From assembly GCF_936928535.1 (NCBI RefSeq), contig NZ_CAKZHY010000102.1, forward strand, positions 1-41,213: 41,213 nt of DNA. Reading direction: 5' to 3'. Source of the DNA: an uncultured Bradyrhizobium sp. Its GTDB lineage: Bacteria > Pseudomonadota > Alphaproteobacteria > Rhizobiales > Xanthobacteraceae. Shown here in pieces: positions 32,608 through 40,649 of this stretch. The translations under genes and the position numbers were made by a program. The notes under the pieces were generated by a model. The model saw only the letters and a program-made list of their open reading frames with translations. It was not told where the DNA came from and searched no databases. How positions within the stretch are numbered: the stretch's first letter is position 1; every line of letters starts with the position of its first letter.

Positions 32608-33765
32608 ATGAGCAACATCAATCGCCGAACCCTGGTCAAGGGCTCACTGGCCGCCATGATGGCCGGAGCAGCCTTCTCCCGCACTGCCTTCGCCGCTGAT
32701 GCTGATCCGATCCTGCTCGGCGTCAGCGGTCCGCTGACGGGACCGAACGCGCAATACGGCACGCAATGGAAGCAGGGCTTTGATCTCGCGCTCGATGAGA
32801 TCATGGCCGCCGGCGGCATTAACGGCCGCAAGCTCGCTTACACCTTCGAGGACAGCCAGAGCGATCCGCGCCAGTCCGTGGCGATCGCACAAAAATTCGT
32901 CTCTGATCCCCGCATCGTGCTGGAACTCGGCGATTTCTCCAGCCCCGCCTCGATGGCAGCCTCGCCGATCTATCAGCGCGGCGGCCTCGTGCAGTTCGGT
33001 TTCACCAATTCACACCCTGACTTCACCAAGGGCGGCGATTTCATGTGGAGCACGTCGGTCAGCCAGGCCGACGAGCAGCCGCTGCTGGCGCGATATGCCG
33101 TGAAGCGCCTCGGCCTGAAGAAGCTGGCAGTGCTGCATCTTAACACCGATTGGGGCCGCACCAGCCGCGACTATTTCAACAACGCCGCCAAGGAATACGG
33201 CGCGGAGATCGTCGTCACCGAAGGCTATATCCCCGAGGAGCGCGACTTCCGCTCCACCCTGGTGCGCGTGCGCGATGCCAATCCCGATGGTCTTGTCCTG
33301 ATCTCCTATTATTCCGACGGCGCGCTGATCGCGCGCCAGGCGCGCCAGGTCGGGCTCAAGCAGGTGATCTGCGCCGCGAGCTCGGTCTACTCGCCAAAGT
33401 TCCTGGAGCTTGGCGGTGATGCCGTCGAGGACGTCCATGTCGGCACGCGGTATTTCCCGGAAGATCCGCGGCCGGAGGTGCAGAACTTCATCGGCGGCTT
33501 CAAGAAGAAGTATAACGGCGTCGAGCCGGACGCCTTCAACGCCTACGCTTATGACGCCATGAACATGGCCGCCGCCGTGGTGAAGATCGGCGGCACCGAC
33601 CGCAAGGCGATCCGCGATGCCTTCGCCAAGGTCAAGGACGTCCCGAGCGTCATCTTCGGCACCGCGACGTTCGATGTCGCCACCCGCCGCGTCAAGGGCG
33701 CGATGAATGCCGAACTCGTCGTGCGCAAGGGCCAGTTCACGGTTTGGGACGGCAAGCCCACCTGA
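32608..33765 (+). CDS. Liv-type ABC substrate-binding protein
   Basis: A 385-residue periplasmic binding protein of the branched-chain amino acid/amide (LivK, Peripla_BP_6) family. The leader contains a twin-arginine, NRRTLVKGSLAAMMAGAAF, with cleavage after TAFA, so Tat export is likely. The mature part opens DPILLGVSGPLTGPNAQYG, then DLALDEIMAAGGINGRKLAY, and contains AVLHLNTDWGRTSRDYFNNA. These are standard for the family, whose ligands include leucine, amides, urea and aromatic acids. ATG 32608 follows GGATGGAG. It begins 61 bases after the AhpD-like gene, and a hairpin stands between it and the permease gene. Confidence 0.9.
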   Translation: MSNINRRTLVKGSLAAMMAGAAFSRTAFAADADPILLGVSGPLTGPNAQYGTQWKQGFDLALDEIMAAGGINGRKLAYTFEDSQSDPRQSVAIAQKFVSDPRIVLELGDFSSPASMAASPIYQRGGLVQFGFTNSHPDFTKGGDFMWSTSVSQADEQPLLARYAVKRLGLKKLAVLHLNTDWGRTSRDYFNNAAKEYGAEIVVTEGYIPEERDFRSTLVRVRDANPDGLVLISYYSDGALIARQARQVGLKQVICAASSVYSPKFLELGGDAVEDVHVGTRYFPEDPRPEVQNFIGGFKKKYNGVEPDAFNAYAYDAMNMAAAVVKIGGTDRKAIRDAFAKVKDVPSVIFGTATFDVATRRVKGAMNAELVVRKGQFTVWDGKPT

Positions 33766-33772
33766 ATCTCCT

Positions 33773-33793
33773 GGCCGGCGCTTTGCTCCGGCC
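33773..33793 (+). terminator. Intercistronic hairpin after the Liv-type binding protein
   Basis: GGCCGG (33773-33778) pairs with CCGGCC (33788-33793), followed by CTTCTCCCTT. This is a weak terminator or attenuator between the binding-protein gene and the permease, the usual way such operons make more binding protein than membrane subunits. Confidence 0.5.
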
Positions 33794-33818
33794 CTTCTCC
33801 CTTCATTAGGAACCCTGC

Positions 33819-35642
33819 GTGTCTTCCTGGCTCGACTACACCATCAACGGGCTGATCGTCGGTAACGTTTACGCCCTCGTTGCAGTCGGGCTTGCGCTGA
33901 TCTTCGGCGTCAGCCGACTGATCAATTTCGCGCAGGGCTCGATCTACCTCGTCGGCGCCTATATCGGCTGGGTTGCGGTGGTGCAGCTGCATACGCCGCT
34001 GCCGCTCACCATCATCTTCGTTGCGGTGGTGGCCGCTCTGGTCGGGTTGATCATCGAGCGGTTCGGCCTGCGGCCGCTGCAGAACTCGGTCCGCATCGCG
34101 CCGCTGCTGGCGACCATCGGCATCAGCTTCGTGCTCGATCAGCTTGTCATGCTGACCTTCTCGCCCAATCCGCGCGCACTGCCGAGCCAGTTGCCTGATG
34201 TCCGCTTCGAGGTCGGCGGTGGCACCATTGGTCCGCTTGATCTCCTGATTGCCGGTGTTGGTATCTCCAGCGCGCTCTTGTTGTTCGTGTTCCTGCGCTA
34301 TACCAAGCTCGGCTGGGCGGTGCGCGCCGCCTCGCAGGACCGCGACGCCGCGATGCAGATGGGCGTCGACGTCAACCGCGTCAATCAAACCGTGTTCGGC
34401 CTTGCGGCGGCCCTTGGCGGCGTCTCCGGCCTGCTGGTCGGCATGTACTACAACCAGATCGACACCGCGATGAGCTTGCAGGCAACGCTGAAGGGCGTCG
34501 TCGCCGAAGTCGTTGGTGGCGCCGGCAATGTGCCGGGCGCGGTCATCGGCAGCATGCTGCTTGGTCTCGTCGAGAGCTACGGCGTCGCCGTGTTCGGGAC
34601 CAGCTATCGCAATCTGTTCGCCTTCCTGCTGCTGATAGTCGTGCTGGTGCTGCGGCCGAACGGCCTGTTCGCGAGCGCCCGGCAGGCGCCGCCCGAGCCG
34701 CTCACCGGTACCTTCATCGCGCCGAGCAGGCCGGTGCGGATTCCACGCTGGGCCTTGGTCGTCGCGGTCGCACTGTTTGCGGTCCTGCCGCTGCTGCCGG
34801 TGTCGTTCTACGTGCTGCAGACCCTGATCAACGCCTGGCTGCTCGGCATGCTCGCGCTGAGCCTCACGCTGGTGGCCGGCACGATTGGGCAGGTTTCGCT
34901 CGGCCACGCCGCGCTGCTCGCGATCGGCGCCTATACCTCGGCACTGCTTTCGCTCACGCTCAACGTTCCTGTCGGTCTCGCCATCGTCGCCGGCGGCTTG
35001 ATGAGTGCCGCGCTCGGCACGATCCTGATCTCGCCGTCGTTCCGGCTGCGCGGGCATTACGTCTCGATCGCGACGCTCGCCATCGGCGAGATCGTTTCGC
35101 TGGTGATTTTGAACTGGGAGAGCGTCACGCGTGGCCCGATCGGAATTTCGGGTATCCCACCGCTGTCGTTGTTCGGCTACGATCTGGTCGATCCGAGAAC
35201 GGTCTACTGGTTCGCGTTTGCCGTGATGGTTGTGCTCGCGCTGGTGCAGGGGCGGTTGCTGGGCTCGCATCTCGGCCGCAGCTTTCGTGCCATTCGCGAC
35301 GACGATATCGCCGCGCGCGCCTACGGCCTCAGCCTGAACCGTTACAAATCGCTCGCCTTCATCTTCGGTGGCTTTGCGGCCGGCGTCAGTGGTGGCATCG
35401 CGGCGCATCTGTATTCCTACATCAACCACGAAACCTTCAACACGCAGCAATCGATCCTGGCGCTGACGGTCGTGATCCTCGGCGGGCTCGGCAATGTCGT
35501 CGGAGCGATCGTCGGCGCGGTCGCGCTAGTCGGCATCCCCGAGATGTTCCGGATCGCGGCCGAGTACCGCATCCTGATCTACGGCATCGTGCTGCTGCTG
35601 CTTGTGCGGTTCAGGCCTCAGGGCCTGTTGGGGACGATCTGA
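33819..35642 (+). CDS. Fused LivH-LivM ABC permease
   Basis: At 607 residues this is twice the length of a single Liv permease. Residues 1 to about 290 match LivH (TINGLIVGNVYALVAVGLAL, INFAQGSIYLVGAY, GGAGNVPGAVIGSMLLGLVE) and about 305-607 match LivM (LTLVAGTIGQVSLGHAALLA, GYVAA-like SPSFRLRGHYVSIATLAIGE, AARAYGLSLNRYKSLAFIFG, GGLGNVVGAIVGAV). A Pro-rich linker near 285-310 joins them. The two halves would form the whole membrane channel in one chain. The start is GTG 33819; the stop overlaps the LivG start as TGATG. Liv-type fusions occur in other bacteria, but the usual form is two genes. Confidence 0.92.
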   Translation: MSSWLDYTINGLIVGNVYALVAVGLALIFGVSRLINFAQGSIYLVGAYIGWVAVVQLHTPLPLTIIFVAVVAALVGLIIERFGLRPLQNSVRIAPLLATIGISFVLDQLVMLTFSPNPRALPSQLPDVRFEVGGGTIGPLDLLIAGVGISSALLLFVFLRYTKLGWAVRAASQDRDAAMQMGVDVNRVNQTVFGLAAALGGVSGLLVGMYYNQIDTAMSLQATLKGVVAEVVGGAGNVPGAVIGSMLLGLVESYGVAVFGTSYRNLFAFLLLIVVLVLRPNGLFASARQAPPEPLTGTFIAPSRPVRIPRWALVVAVALFAVLPLLPVSFYVLQTLINAWLLGMLALSLTLVAGTIGQVSLGHAALLAIGAYTSALLSLTLNVPVGLAIVAGGLMSAALGTILISPSFRLRGHYVSIATLAIGEIVSLVILNWESVTRGPIGISGIPPLSLFGYDLVDPRTVYWFAFAVMVVLALVQGRLLGSHLGRSFRAIRDDDIAARAYGLSLNRYKSLAFIFGGFAAGVSGGIAAHLYSYINHETFNTQQSILALTVVILGGLGNVVGAIVGAVALVGIPEMFRIAAEYRILIYGIVLLLLVRFRPQGLLGTI

Positions 35643-36490
35643 TGGCGGAGACGATTGCACCGCTGTTGTCCCTGCGCGGGCTGACCCGCCGCTTCGGCGG
35701 CCTCACGGCCGTCGATGGCATCGATCTCGATCTCGCCAAGGGCGGGCTCGTCAGCATCATCGGCCCGAACGGCGCTGGCAAGACCACGCTATTCAATCTC
35801 GTCACCGGGCTGGACCGACCGGATGCGGGTGAGGTTCGTTTCGAAGAACGCGACATTACCGGCCATTCGCCGGAACGGCTGGCAGCGCAAGGCATCGCGC
35901 GAACCTTCCAGCTCGGCCGCGTCTTCGGCAATCTCAGCGTCATGGACAACGTCCTGATCGGTGCTCACACGCGGTTGCGTGCCGTGAAGCCGGCCGTGCC
36001 CGTGATCGGTCCGCTCTTGGAATTGGGCCTGGCGCTGCTGCGCCCTGCAAGCGTCAAGGCCGAGGAAGAGCGGCTGCGCGAAGAGGTGAAGGTCATTCTC
36101 GCCCGCTTCGGTGAACGGCTGCTGCCGCGGATCGACCAGCCGGCCTACAGCCTTTCCTACGCCAACCGCCGCCGCGTCGAGATCGCACGTGCGCTGGCGC
36201 TGAAGCCGCGCCTCTTGTTGCTGGACGAGCCGACCGCCGGCATGAACCCGAGCGAGACCGCGGAGATGCAGGCGCTGGTCGCCGAATTGAAAGCAGAAGG
36301 GCTCACCATCCTCCTGATCGAGCACAAGCTGGAGATGGTGATGCGGCTCTCCGATCGCGTCATCGTCATGGATGAGGGCAAGAAGATCGCGGAAGGGCCG
36401 GGCGAACAGGTGCGCAACGATTCCAAGGTGATCGAGGCCTATCTTGGCCACGGCCTGTCCGGAACAGCAGAGCAGGAGAGCGCGGCATGA
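35642..36490 (+). CDS. livG: Liv-type ABC ATP-binding protein (LivG)
   Basis: A 282-residue cytoplasmic ATPase. Walker A is GPNGAGKTTLF (about 41-51), Walker B LLLLDEPTAGMNP with the family's downstream LLIEHKLEMVM histidine loop. The ABC signature is degenerate: LSYANRRRVEIARAL where LSYGQQRR or similar is usual, so the Gly-Gln part is lost, although LivG proteins tolerate such change. A C-terminal LivG extension ends VIEAYLGHG. ATG 35642 overlaps the permease stop, and the end overlaps the livF start as ATGA. It should pair with the next protein on the fused permease. Confidence 0.9.
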   Translation: MAETIAPLLSLRGLTRRFGGLTAVDGIDLDLAKGGLVSIIGPNGAGKTTLFNLVTGLDRPDAGEVRFEERDITGHSPERLAAQGIARTFQLGRVFGNLSVMDNVLIGAHTRLRAVKPAVPVIGPLLELGLALLRPASVKAEEERLREEVKVILARFGERLLPRIDQPAYSLSYANRRRVEIARALALKPRLLLLDEPTAGMNPSETAEMQALVAELKAEGLTILLIEHKLEMVMRLSDRVIVMDEGKKIAEGPGEQVRNDSKVIEAYLGHGLSGTAEQESAA

Positions 36491-37227
36491 CCACGGGCGC
36501 ATCGGAACCGCTGCTGGCGCTGACTGACGTCAACACTTTCTACGGCCAGGCCCAGGTACATTTCGACTTGTCCATCAATGTCGGTCGTGGCCATATCGTC
36601 TGCCTGCTCGGCGGCAATGCCAGCGGCAAATCGACGACGATGAAGATCATCCTGGGCCTGATGAAGCCGCGCTCGGGCGAGGTGAGCTTCGACGGCGCCT
36701 CGCTGATCGGCCTCACCACGCCGCAGATCGTTCGGCGCGGAATTGCCTCGGTGCCGGAGGCCCGCCGGCTGTTCGCGGACATGAGCGTGCGCGAGAACAT
36801 CCTGATGGGCGCTTTTGTGCGCAACGACCGCGAGGCTGTTGCGCAGGATCTCGACAAGATGCTGACGCTGTTCCCGAAGCTCGGCCAGCGGCTGTCGCAG
36901 CGCGCCGGCTCCCTGTCGGGCGGCGAGCAGCAGATGGTGGCGATGGCGCGCGCGTTGATGAGCCGGCCGCGCCTGATCGTGATGGACGAGCCGACCATGG
37001 GCCTGTCGCCGCTTTATGTCGATCGCGTGCTGGAGCTGATCCGCACCATCAACCAGGAAGGCGTCTCGGTCTTCATGGTCGAGCAGAACGCCAGCCTCGC
37101 GCTCGAGATCGCGCACGAGGCCTACGTGCTCCAGACCGGCAGGATCGTCCTGTCCGGCTCCGCCCGGACGCTGAAGGACGATCCCCGCGTGCGCGACGCC
37201 TATCTCGGCGGCAGCGAAGCCGCGTAA
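36487..37227 (+). CDS. livF: Liv-type ABC ATP-binding protein (LivF)
   Basis: A 246-residue second ATPase. Walker A is GGNASGKSTTMK (about 42-53), the signature is an intact LSGGEQQMVAMARAL, and Walker B is LIVMDEPTMGLSP followed by MVEQNASLALEIA. Family-typical PEARRLFADMSVRENILMG lies between them. Its start overlaps the livG stop by 4 bases, and it is the last gene of the 29-37 kb cassette. About 90 bases separate it from the nickel permease, where a NikR-type site indicates a new, separately regulated transcription unit. Confidence 0.92.
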   Translation: MTTGASEPLLALTDVNTFYGQAQVHFDLSINVGRGHIVCLLGGNASGKSTTMKIILGLMKPRSGEVSFDGASLIGLTTPQIVRRGIASVPEARRLFADMSVRENILMGAFVRNDREAVAQDLDKMLTLFPKLGQRLSQRAGSLSGGEQQMVAMARALMSRPRLIVMDEPTMGLSPLYVDRVLELIRTINQEGVSVFMVEQNASLALEIAHEAYVLQTGRIVLSGSARTLKDDPRVRDAYLGGSEAA

Positions 37228-37263
37228 GCGGAAAATGTCCTGCCGCCTTGGGATGGCGCTAGT

Positions 37264-37295
37264 CAGTATGATGATTTTATGGAATCCTCATACTG
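37264..37295. promoter_or_regulatory. NikR-type operator
   Basis: CAGTATGA (37264-37271) and TCATACTG (37288-37295) are perfect inverted 8-mers separated by 16 bases. The core GTATGA-N16-TCATAC equals the operator of the nickel-sensing repressor NikR described for E. coli. It ends 25 bases before the NiCoT gene start, a position expected to block transcription when nickel is plentiful. Confidence 0.85.
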
Positions 37296-37320
37296 GTGAC
37301 GCAACGAGGCGCGCGGCGGA

Positions 37321-38385
37321 ATGAGTTTCGTAACGAGGTCTTTGCGGGCGGTTGAGCCCGGAATGGTGCTGCTGTTCGGCGGGCTCGTCGCCGCCAATTT
37401 TGCGGCATGGGTCTGGGCATTCGCAGCGTTCGGCGACCGGCCCGCGGTGATGGCGACCGCGCTGCTCGCCTGGGTGTTCGGCCTACGCCACGCCGTCGAC
37501 GCCGACCACATCGCCGCCATCGACAATGTCGTGCGCAAGCTGATGCAGACCGGCGATGCGCCGCGCAGTGTCGGTCTCTATTTCGCGCTCGGTCACTCCA
37601 CCGTCGTCGTGGTCGCGACCATGCTGCTGGCGGTCGGCGTCGTCAGCCTCGGCGGCGACAGCCTGCTGAAGGACATCGGCAGCCTGATCGGCACATCGGT
37701 GTCGGCGCTGTTTTTGCTGTTGATCGCGGCGATCAACCTCGCGATCTTCGCCGGCCTGTGGCGGACCTTTCGCGCGGCGCGCGAGCAGGGCGTTCACGAT
37801 GCCGCCGGGTTGGAGGTGCTGCTCGCGAGCCGCGGCTTGCTCGCGCGCCTGCTCGGCCCGATGTTTCGGCTGGTGACGAAGCCCTGGCACATGTTTCCAC
37901 TCGGATTGCTGTTCGGCCTCGGCTTCGACACCGCAACCGAGATCGGCCTGCTCAGCATCTCCGCCACTGAAGCTGCGCGTGGTGTCCCGCTCGCCGACAT
38001 CCTGGTCTTTCCCGCGCTGTTCGCATCCGGCATGGCGCTGGTCGACACCGCGGACTCGGCTCTGATGGTCAGCGCCTATCGCTGGGCCTTCGTCGATCCC
38101 ATGCGCAAGCTCTGGTACAACCTCACCATAACTGGTGCCTCCGTCGCGGTCGCGCTGTTCGTCGGCGGCATCGAGGCGCTCGGCCTGATTAGCGACCGCC
38201 TCGGCCTGTCCGGCGGCGTGTGGGCTCTGGTCGATAGCCTCAACGAGTCCCTCGCGAATGTCGGCTTCGCGGTGATCGCTTTGTTCGTGATCGCTTGGCT
38301 GGTCTCGAGCCTGCTCTACCGTCGCATGTTTGTAGAGTCGCGCGATGGCACGCCGAATGATCTCGATGCGACCGAGGCGGCCTAA
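37321..38385 (+). CDS. hoxN: NiCoT-family nickel/cobalt permease
   Basis: A 354-residue inner-membrane secondary transporter for Ni2+ or Co2+. All four NiCoT signatures are present: RHAVDADHIAAIDN (H57, D60, D62 and H63 on helix 2), FALGHSTVVV, LGFDTATEIGLL and GMALVDTADS. About eight membrane segments are seen, the usual count, with a polar central loop. The operator just upstream points to nickel rather than cobalt as the regulated metal. ATG 37321 is the first in frame; its ribosome binding site is weak. The 3' end overlaps the TonB-dependent receptor reading frame by 41 bases, so both parts of a two-membrane uptake path are linked. In Bradyrhizobium relatives nickel serves hydrogenase and urease. 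Confidence 0.93.
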   Translation: MSFVTRSLRAVEPGMVLLFGGLVAANFAAWVWAFAAFGDRPAVMATALLAWVFGLRHAVDADHIAAIDNVVRKLMQTGDAPRSVGLYFALGHSTVVVVATMLLAVGVVSLGGDSLLKDIGSLIGTSVSALFLLLIAAINLAIFAGLWRTFRAAREQGVHDAAGLEVLLASRGLLARLLGPMFRLVTKPWHMFPLGLLFGLGFDTATEIGLLSISATEAARGVPLADILVFPALFASGMALVDTADSALMVSAYRWAFVDPMRKLWYNLTITGASVAVALFVGGIEALGLISDRLGLSGGVWALVDSLNESLANVGFAVIALFVIAWLVSSLLYRRMFVESRDGTPNDLDATEAA

Positions 38386-40649
38386 GCGCTACGTCGCTCT
38401 CGCGGCGCTCCCGGCCTTCGTCCTTGTCGCCGGCGACGGCAAGGCGTTCGCCCAGAGCGAACTGCCGCCGGTCGAGGTGAGGGGCAGCGATGTACCTCAT
38501 CACACCAAGCCGTCCGCGGCGCGGCGCGCCACCAAACCGGCGGCAGCGAGGCGCCCCGTGGTCGCTCAGCCGGGTCCGGCAGCGGGCTCCGGCACTGTTG
38601 CCTCCGGCGCGAAGGGACCTCCGAGCATGGCGAGCGAGATGACCTTCTCGGGAGAGGCGATCAACGCGCACCTTCACGCGGCCGGGCGAGGCGCTCGAGG
38701 CCGTGCCGGGGCTGATCGTCACCCAGCATTCCGGCGAGGGCAAAGCCAACCAGTACTTTTTGCGCGGCTATAATCTCGATCACGGCACCGATCTGGCCAT
38801 CACCGTCGACGACGTTCCCGTCAACATGCGCACCCATGCGCATGGCCAGGGCTATGCCGACCTGAACTGGCTGATCCCGGAAACCATCGGCACGATGGAC
38901 GTGCGCAAGGGACCGTATTTCGCCGACGAGGGCGATTTCGCTTCGGTGGGCAGCATCCATATCGGCCTGATCGACCGCACCGAAAAAGGCCTCGCCCAGG
39001 TCACCGTCGGCAGCTTCGGTTATCGCCGCCTGCTCGGCATGGACTCCGCCAAGCTTGGCGACGGTTCGCTGCTTGTCGCCGGCGAGCTCGGCACCTATGA
39101 CGGCCCGTGGGTGAATCCAGACGATGTCCGCAAGCTCAACGGCCTCGTGCGCTACAGCCAGGGCACCGCCACCGACGGCGTCTCGGTCACCGGCATGGCC
39201 TACGCCAACAGATGGAATTCGACCGACCAGGTGCCGCAGCGCGCGATCACCTCAGGCTTTCTCGACCGTTTCGGTTCGGAAGATCCCAGCGACGGCGGCA
39301 ATACCAACCGCTTCGCGCTCTCGGGCCGCGTGGCGCAAAGCGACGACGCGGGGTCGTGGAAGGCCAACGCCTATGTCGTGAAGAGCCAGCTCGATCTCTT
39401 CAACAACTTCACCTACTATCTCAGCGATCCCGTGCTCGGCGACCAGTTTCACCAGCACGACGACCGCCTGATGGCCGGTGCCAATATCTCACGCACGCTG
39501 AACGGCTCGTTCGCGGGCCTGCCGATGCAAACAACATTCGGCCTGCAATCGCGGTACGATGCGATTGATCTCGCGCTCTCCAACACGTTCCAGCGCAGCT
39601 TCCTGTCGAGCGTTCGCAGCGACAAGGTCGGCGAGGGCAGTGTCGGCATCTATGCCGAAAACACGGTGCGCTGGACCGACTGGCTCCGGACGACGGTTGG
39701 CTGGCGCGGCGACTACTACAACGCCGACGTCACCTCGCTGTTCAATTCCAACAATTCCGGGCACGTTGATGCTTCGCTCGGCAGTCCGAAATTCCGGATG
39801 GTGCTCGGCCCCTTCAACCAGACCGAATTCTTCTTGGGCGCCGGTTACGGCATGCATTCGAACGACGCCCGCGGCGCGACCACGACGGAAGACCCGAGTG
39901 ATTCCACGACAAAACTCTCGCCGTCGCCACTGCTAGTGCGCACGCGTGGTGCCGAAGTCGGAGTTCGTAGCAGGATCATTCCCGGTCTCGATAGTTCGTT
40001 CAGCGTCTTCATCCTCGACCAGGATTCCGAGATCCTGTTTTCGGGCGACGCCGGCGACACCGAGGCCACGCGCGCCAGCCGCCGCTACGGCTTCGAATGG
40101 ACCAACCATTATCGCCCGCGCTCCTGGATCGACATCGATGCCGATCTCGCGATGACGCATGCGCGCTTTCGCGGCTATGACAGCGATCAGGCGGCGGTCT
40201 ACGCCTCACTCGCCGGCTATCCCGAAGCGCAGATCGGCAACGTGCCCGGCAATTACATTCCGAACGCGCCGCCGATGGTGGCGTCCGCCGGCATCACGCT
40301 CGGCGACAAGACCGGCTGGTTCGGGGCATTGCGCTGGCGCTATCTCGCGGCGAGCCCGCTCACTGAAGACAATGCGTTTCGCTCGTCCGCGACCAGCATC
40401 TTCAACGGGCGGCTCGGCTATCGCGCAGACAACGGCTGGCGCATCCAGCTCGATGTGCTCAATCTCTTCAACACGCAAGCGAACCAGATCACCTATGCCT
40501 ATGGTTCGCTGCTCAAGACCGACACGCTGTACAATCTTTGCACCGGCGGCGTCGCGCCGACGGCCGTCTGCCAGAATGGCGTGATGGATTACGTGCTGCA
40601 CCCGGTCGAGCCGTTGACGTTTCGGCTGACAGTGGCGGGCGCGTTCTAG
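38345..40649 (+). pseudogene. TonB-dependent outer-membrane receptor, frameshifted
   Basis: Two overlapping frames together spell one receptor of about 768 residues. The first (from ATG 38345) gives the signal peptide region RYVALAALPAFVLVAGDGKA, a Pro/Ala-rich linker after ELPPVEVRG, and the plug start MTFSGEAINA. The second gives RTFTRPGEALEAVPGLIVTQ, then NQYFLRGYNLDHGTDLAI, VDDVPVNMRTHAHGQGYADL and the beta-barrel, ending with Phe as outer-membrane proteins do. The frame changes in a CGCGC run at 38665-38669; two missing bases restore it. Either the gene is inactive or the read is wrong. Overlap with the nickel permease and the upstream NikR site suggest a nickel-chelate receptor. Confidence 0.85.

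Noticed and set aside
33549..35450. Minus-strand open frame of 633 codons opposite the fused permease
   Set aside because: The translation is almost entirely Arg/Gln/Asp/Glu/His, the mirror of a hydrophobic permease, and has no domain.
24699..37227. Integrative element or genomic island with defined ends
   Set aside because: No integrase, tRNA target, direct-repeat ends or transposase was seen; the genes have the same base composition as their neighbours.
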